Origin: CBDUQP01 sp965369385
Lineage (GTDB): Bacteria > Planctomycetota > Phycisphaerae > SM23-33
DNA: 36,287 bases
NCBI GenBank assembly: GCA_965369385.1
Contig: CBDUQP010000015.1
Coordinates: 1-36,287 of the forward strand
Direction: 5' to 3'
The notes beneath the pieces are model-generated. The model was not told where the DNA came from. It worked only from the letters and a program-made list of their open reading frames with translations, and searched no databases. Numbering within the stretch: position 1 is the first letter of the stretch; each line of letters opens with the position of its first letter. Shown here piece after piece: positions 32,396 to 36,287 of this stretch. A program made the position numbers and the translations under genes.

Positions 32396-33589
32396 CTACT
32401 GCCCCTCCCCTAATCCCCTGCGGGCCTTTTCCAGATCAGCACGCGCAAGGGTAAGCTTGCTCGGGTCCGTCAGCATATTGACCGCCTTTTCAAGCACTTC
32501 AGCAGCGCGATCGAACCTATTAAGATATCGACAATACAGCAATCCCAGCATCAGGTAGATATCCCCAATGTGCTCATACTTCTCGTAATGCTTGATAAAC
32601 CGCTCGTAAGCGTCGGCCGCAACCGGATGCTGGTCAGTGCCCATCAACTGGTTGGCGACATCAAGCTGATCGCCCTGTGGAAGCACCACGTCATCAGCAA
32701 TCTGGATCAATTCCAGATACTTCCTGGAGGCGGTAGGCATATCGTGCGTGCGGCAGGCCGCGGATATCTCCTTGCGAAGCTCCAGTTCTCTGCCCGACGC
32801 CGTCGGCGGGGCTTCGCTTGAGACGGTCTTCGCTTTCACCCAACGCTTGCTGCCCGGCTTTCCTGTCTTGCCCATCACGTTGAACGGGTCAAAACCTTGG
32901 GCGGCCATACGCCTGTACTGGCCCCTGCGATGTGAGGACTTTATCAGATTCAACAAATCAAATTGCGAGCGATCGAGCACCTTGAACGCCAGCAACGCTG
33001 CCACCACTCCAATGCCCACAACATATCCGCCCGCGTGAGCCACATACGCAACCCCACCGCCGAAAGTATCACCCATGACCGACATAAACATGTTGTAGAC
33101 AAATTGGAACAGGATGAACACGAGACTGGAAACCTCAAACGTGGTGAGGAAGAATCCCAGCGGTACCAGAAGTGTAAGACGAACGCGCGGGAACAGAACC
33201 ATATACGCCCCAGTCACGGCCGATATCGCACCCGACGCACCAAGCACCGGTGCATTGGGTGACAACATTATATAGGACACGCCCGAGAGAACCCCGCCAA
33301 ACAGATAGAAAGCTAGATAACCGACGTTTCCAAATCTATCGTTAACCGCATTGCCGAATACCCAGAGAAACAGCATATTACCGCCCAGATGCATCAACCC
33401 CTGGTGAAGGAACATGCAAGAGAAGTACTGGTAAACTCGCGGGTACACCGGATCCAGAAGATATCCGTTGATCGCGCCGATGTTCTGCCCGTTGAACCCA
33501 AAGATAAACAATCCAACATTCACCGCCATGATAAGATAATTCACCACCGGGGTACGCGTAAGGCGATAGTCAGAGCCAATTGGTATCAT
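32396..33589 (-). CDS. Rhomboid family intramembrane serine protease with C-terminal TPR-like domain
   Basis: A 397-residue protein. The N-terminal 210 residues form a six-helix rhomboid domain with H67 and N71 (HLGGN), catalytic S119 in GASGA, and H185 in YVAHAGGYVVG, so cleavage within membranes is expected. After a basic linker (about 220-265), residues 270-397 are helical and TPR-like (YEKYEHIGDIYLMLGLLYCR, FDRAAEVLEKAVNML), probably for protein binding in the cytoplasm. GAGGAAGG lies about 10 nt before the ATG. Substrate unknown. Divergent from the next gene. Confidence 0.88.
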   Translation of the reverse strand: MIPIGSDYRLTRTPVVNYLIMAVNVGLFIFGFNGQNIGAINGYLLDPVYPRVYQYFSCMFLHQGLMHLGGNMLFLWVFGNAVNDRFGNVGYLAFYLFGGVLSGVSYIMLSPNAPVLGASGAISAVTGAYMVLFPRVRLTLLVPLGFFLTTFEVSSLVFILFQFVYNMFMSVMGDTFGGGVAYVAHAGGYVVGIGVVAALLAFKVLDRSQFDLLNLIKSSHRRGQYRRMAAQGFDPFNVMGKTGKPGSKRWVKAKTVSSEAPPTASGRELELRKEISAACRTHDMPTASRKYLELIQIADDVVLPQGDQLDVANQLMGTDQHPVAADAYERFIKHYEKYEHIGDIYLMLGLLYCRYLNRFDRAAEVLEKAVNMLTDPSKLTLARADLEKARRGLGEGQ

Positions 33590-33729
33590 CTCGGATAAGC
33601 CTTCCTCTACAACTCATGCGCCACCTTGCCCCAGTTGCCACAGCACCCGGGACACAAACAACTCCCGCCGGCCAGCCCGGCGACATAAGTTTACGCAACC
33701 ACAACCCCGCAGTAAACCACAAGCATTGC

Positions 33730-33759
33730 TTGCGTTGTATCTTTCAAGCTCTGTATATT
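33730..33759 (+). promoter_or_regulatory. Probable promoter of the TSUP permease
   Basis: TTGCGT (33730-33735), 18 nt, TATATT (33754-33759), about 30 nt before the TTG start at 33791. Confidence 0.45.
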
Positions 33760-33790
33760 ACGATCCATTACCCTTCGAGGATCACTACAC

Positions 33791-34624
33791 TTGCTTTCAA
33801 ACTCGCTATTTATGCCACAACAGGTAGAACATCTGGCACTCTTCCTTACTGTCGGAAGCGCCGCAGCCGTCATTTTCGCAATGGCGAAATCCGGATTTGG
33901 AGGCGAAATCGGCATCCTGGCTGTACCAATGATGGCCTATGCATGCGGAGGAAATGCCCAACTCGCCACGGGCATCATGCTGCCCATGCTCATCGCCGCC
34001 GACTACCTTGCCGCCGGAAGCTGGTGGAAACAATGGAACGTCCGCGAAGTTCTGCGGCTGCTCCCGGGGGCGATTCTTGGCATAACACTTGGCACCATAG
34101 CCATATGCGCGTTTAGATCCATGGACGTGGACCCCAAGAGCTCAACCACTAATGCCTGCCTGACCCTTGCCATAGGCCTGATATCGCTGGCGTTCGTGAT
34201 ACTCCACTTTGTCCGCAAAGCGATTGGCCAGACCAAACCGTTCAAACCCACAATAGTCCACGCGATCATATTCTCCGTCATCGCGGGATTTACATCCACA
34301 CTCGCACACGCCGCCGGACCGATAATCGCAATGTACCTGCTGCCACAAAATATGAAAAAACAAAGATTTGTGGCTACAACCGCCCTGTTCTTCTGGGCCG
34401 CGAACCAAATCAAACTAGTGCCTTACTACGGGCTGGGAATGATCAACACCGACACATTGTCCGCCGGACTGCTACTCGTCCCCGCCATCGCAGCCGGTGC
34501 CATACTGGGCAAATTCCTCCACACGCGCATAGGTGACAGACAATTCACCGGAATTATCTACACGCTGCTAACCCTGGCCGGGATCGATCTCTGCCGAAAG
34601 GGAATAATCACTTTGCTGGGCTGA
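33791..34624 (+). CDS. TSUP family (TauE/SafE) membrane permease
   Basis: A 277-residue protein with eight or so hydrophobic segments in two halves, as in sulfite exporter TauE/SafE proteins that move sulfite, sulfoacetate or other sulfur-containing anions. The N-terminal FAMAKSGFGGEIGILAVPMM and the second-half AGFTSTLAHAAGPIIAMYLL match the two repeated family motifs. Which anion is carried cannot be told. TTG 33791 has GAGG about 10 nt upstream; ATG 33812 is an alternative without a ribosome-binding site. Confidence 0.85.
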   Translation: MLSNSLFMPQQVEHLALFLTVGSAAAVIFAMAKSGFGGEIGILAVPMMAYACGGNAQLATGIMLPMLIAADYLAAGSWWKQWNVREVLRLLPGAILGITLGTIAICAFRSMDVDPKSSTTNACLTLAIGLISLAFVILHFVRKAIGQTKPFKPTIVHAIIFSVIAGFTSTLAHAAGPIIAMYLLPQNMKKQRFVATTALFFWAANQIKLVPYYGLGMINTDTLSAGLLLVPAIAAGAILGKFLHTRIGDRQFTGIIYTLLTLAGIDLCRKGIITLLG

Positions 34625-34639
34625 TCGGGCAAGGAAAGG

Positions 34640-34669
34640 TTGACATTTTGGTGACTATAAACCGATATA
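34640..34669 (+). promoter_or_regulatory. Possible promoter of the CsgG-like lipoprotein gene
   Basis: TTGACA (34640-34645), 18 nt, GATATA (34664-34669), about 90 nt before the ATG at 34760. The -35 is perfect; the -10 is weaker. Confidence 0.4.
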
Positions 34670-34759
34670 GGCGTAGTCACAGTTGATAATCAGGCACTTT
34701 TAACGCATTTGCTGGACTTACCGCATCTGGCTATATATTCACGGAAGGAATCCAACACA

Positions 34760-35809
34760 ATGAAACCACAATCCGCAAAAACCACAATCCTCTTCGTTCT
34801 CGTTGCCCTGTCGCTTCTGGCCGGCGGCTGCGGTGGAAGCAAAAAGATAACCATCACGCAGTATCCTGTGTTCTGGGACAGCGCGCCAAAGAGCATCGCT
34901 GTTGTGCCCTTCTCCAATAGCTCCACCGGCCGAAACGCCGGCAAAGCGGTCTCGGAAGAACTGGTGATGGCCCTGACCCAAAATGGCACCTACAAAGTCT
35001 ATGACCGTGAAAAAATCAAGCACCTGCTCGCAGAAGCAGAGCTCAGAGAAGCGCTTAGCGATGATGTAGACCAGGCGGCCAGCCAGATGGTCAAGGTCAA
35101 GAAGGTAGATTCGCTGCTCACCGGATCAGTCGGCACCTACGCCGCCACGTCACGCAGAGAACAGAGGCAGAACCCCATCTATGGCAAGAAGGGGCGCATA
35201 ATCGGCTATAATCGTTTCACTTTCCATCACAACGAGGCCACCGTCGTAGCCACCGCCACACTCACCAAGCTTAACCGCTCCGGCTCCCACAGCACGATTC
35301 ACAGCGCCACGAAATCAGCCACCGTCAAAAGCGAGGGACAGTCACCCTCACTTGACCCGTTCGGCTGCCTCGCCTCCGCCAGAAGACAGGTCGTTCACCA
35401 ACTGCTTGCGGAATTCGCAGTACTCCGCACAACGATCAAGGTCAAGCAGAAGAACGTCTTCTTCACAGCATCAGGCCAGCCCTACGATGGCAAGTGGCCG
35501 AAGACCAAGAAGTTCTCCGCCAACGCCGACAAGATGATTGTCGTCCTGAAGCTGCCCCCCAACTGCGATCGCAACCGATTCCGCATCACCGTGGTCCGCA
35601 AAGCCAAGGACGATGTCCCCGTCAAAGATCTGGTGACAGTACATGTGAAGTGGACCCGCTCAATGTCGGCTACCGGGAAACAAATCGTCCTCAGCCCCAA
35701 GAAGATCGCCCAGGCCGGAAGCGGACCGGGTAAGTACACTCTAAAACTGTACTCCGGCCCCGCAAAACCCGCCCTGAAACAAGATTTCACCTTGGAAGGC
35801 CCAAAATAG
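34760..35809 (+). CDS. CsgG-like predicted lipoprotein
   Basis: A 349-residue exported protein. The signal peptide ends in a lipobox (LLAGGC, Cys at about 24), so it should be lipid-anchored. The next part, SIAVVPFSNSSTGRNAGKAV followed by helical YKVYDREKIKHLLAEAELR and VDSLLTGSVGTY, resembles the CsgG/DUF799-like alpha/beta domain (IAVLPF, then a predicted nucleotide-like or oligomer fold) found in curli-type and other outer-membrane lipoproteins. Residues 230-349 form a beta-rich domain of unknown type. GGAAGGA stands before ATG 34760, so the in-frame start at 34709 is rejected. It stands alone, with no curli genes nearby. Confidence 0.65.
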   Translation: MKPQSAKTTILFVLVALSLLAGGCGGSKKITITQYPVFWDSAPKSIAVVPFSNSSTGRNAGKAVSEELVMALTQNGTYKVYDREKIKHLLAEAELREALSDDVDQAASQMVKVKKVDSLLTGSVGTYAATSRREQRQNPIYGKKGRIIGYNRFTFHHNEATVVATATLTKLNRSGSHSTIHSATKSATVKSEGQSPSLDPFGCLASARRQVVHQLLAEFAVLRTTIKVKQKNVFFTASGQPYDGKWPKTKKFSANADKMIVVLKLPPNCDRNRFRITVVRKAKDDVPVKDLVTVHVKWTRSMSATGKQIVLSPKKIAQAGSGPGKYTLKLYSGPAKPALKQDFTLEGPK

Positions 35810-35924
35810 CGGCATAAGCTCCCGTACCACAGACGGAACCCGGCCCGCATGTCCATAACGCCACACCCTGGCCAGGTTTTCACAAATACGCAATTAATAG
35901 CACCGCCAACCGCCTTACAACAAT

Positions 35925-35993
35925 CAAACGCAAACCAAACGCGGCCAGGCCGGACCTGCGATATAGCAGGTCAGCTTGGCCGCTTTGCGTTTG
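35925..35993. terminator. Large three-part hairpin downstream of the lipoprotein gene
   Basis: Three stems stack: CAAACGCAAA (35925-35934) with TTTGCGTTTG (35984-35993), GCGGCCA (35941-35947) with TGGCCGC (35977-35983), and GACCTGC (35953-35959) with GCAGGTC (35966-35972) around loop GATATA. That gives 24 base pairs with small internal loops. No U-run follows, so it may be a terminator or a structured RNA element. The rest of 35810-36198 contains only the tRNA promoter. Confidence 0.55.
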
Positions 35994-36151
35994 GGCAACA
36001 TTCGAACTCTGCTGCCCGGATTAACACATCTCCACCACGCGAGTTGCGAACATTCGCGTTATCGGGATCTCAGCCGAAAACTGGCTGACATCACAGTTCT
36101 TGGGAGTTATCAGGCGTGTCACAAGTGGATGAAAACATTCTGAGAGAAAGC

Positions 36152-36180
36152 TTGATTCAGCCGAGGCTCTCGCGTATTAT
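36152..36180 (+). promoter_or_regulatory. Promoter of tRNA-fMet
   Basis: TTGATT (36152-36157), 17 nt, TATTAT (36175-36180), 18 nt upstream of the tRNA start: consensus-like and at the expected distance. Confidence 0.65.
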
Positions 36181-36198
36181 CCTTCGTCCAGACATGAT

Positions 36199-36272
<74 letters not shown>

Positions 36273-36287
36273 TTGACGTAAGTAAGG

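Overview
The window looks like a chromosomal segment of a Gram-negative bacterium, most likely a planctomycete of the Phycisphaerae type. This rests on a PEP-CTERM sorting signal (VPEPAT, hydrophobic stretch, RRRR end), Ctc-type L25 and other ribosomal proteins with long acidic tails, a Gram-negative type lipoprotein, frequent GTG/TTG starts, and GC-rich DNA with many dispersed palindromic repeats. The phylum call is an inference; no rRNA gene is present.

Layout. 1-597: no gene; repeat modules, hairpins and a good promoter. 598-2870: nfnA-nfnB, an electron-bifurcating ferredoxin:NADP+ oxidoreductase. 2871-3447: a roughly 250-bp nested inverted repeat sharing modules with the left flank. 3448-5218: an AraC-family regulator converging on a PEP-CTERM repeat protein. 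5219-6341: no gene; repeats. 6342-10360 (minus): a large PDZ/S41 protease and a zinc phospholipase C-like membrane-anchored protein. 11056-14673: a divergent rnfC-rnfD pair directly followed by queE and queD of 7-deazaguanine synthesis. 14681-15481 (minus): a membrane protein. 15763-19540: rpsP-trmD-rplS-yraN-tatD, then a lone MoxR ATPase. 19877-21217 (minus): a DUF401 permease. 21645-29460: tRNA-Gln, then prs-rplY-pth-rpsF-ssb-rpsR-rplI-dnaB and psd-pssA. 29595-33589 (minus): recJ, a membrane protein and a rhomboid protease with a TPR-like tail. 33791-36272: a TSUP permease, a CsgG-like lipoprotein and initiator tRNA-fMet.

Most of the window is core metabolism and information processing: translation (S16, L19, L25, S6, S18, L9, Pth, TrmD, two tRNAs), replication and repair (DnaB, SSB, RecJ, Prs for nucleotides), phosphatidylethanolamine synthesis (PssA makes phosphatidylserine, Psd decarboxylates it) and tRNA modification (QueE/QueD). 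The less ordinary parts are the RnfC/RnfD pair, whose RnfC lacks the usual glycine-rich flavin/NADH motif although both [4Fe-4S] motifs remain and whose RnfD has a poor flavinylation motif, and several families of dispersed non-coding repeats: a 49-nt element in three ungapped copies, a nested palindrome family beside nfnAB, and a REP-like 19-bp stem near tRNA-Gln. No CRISPR array, prophage, rRNA or intact transposase gene was seen.
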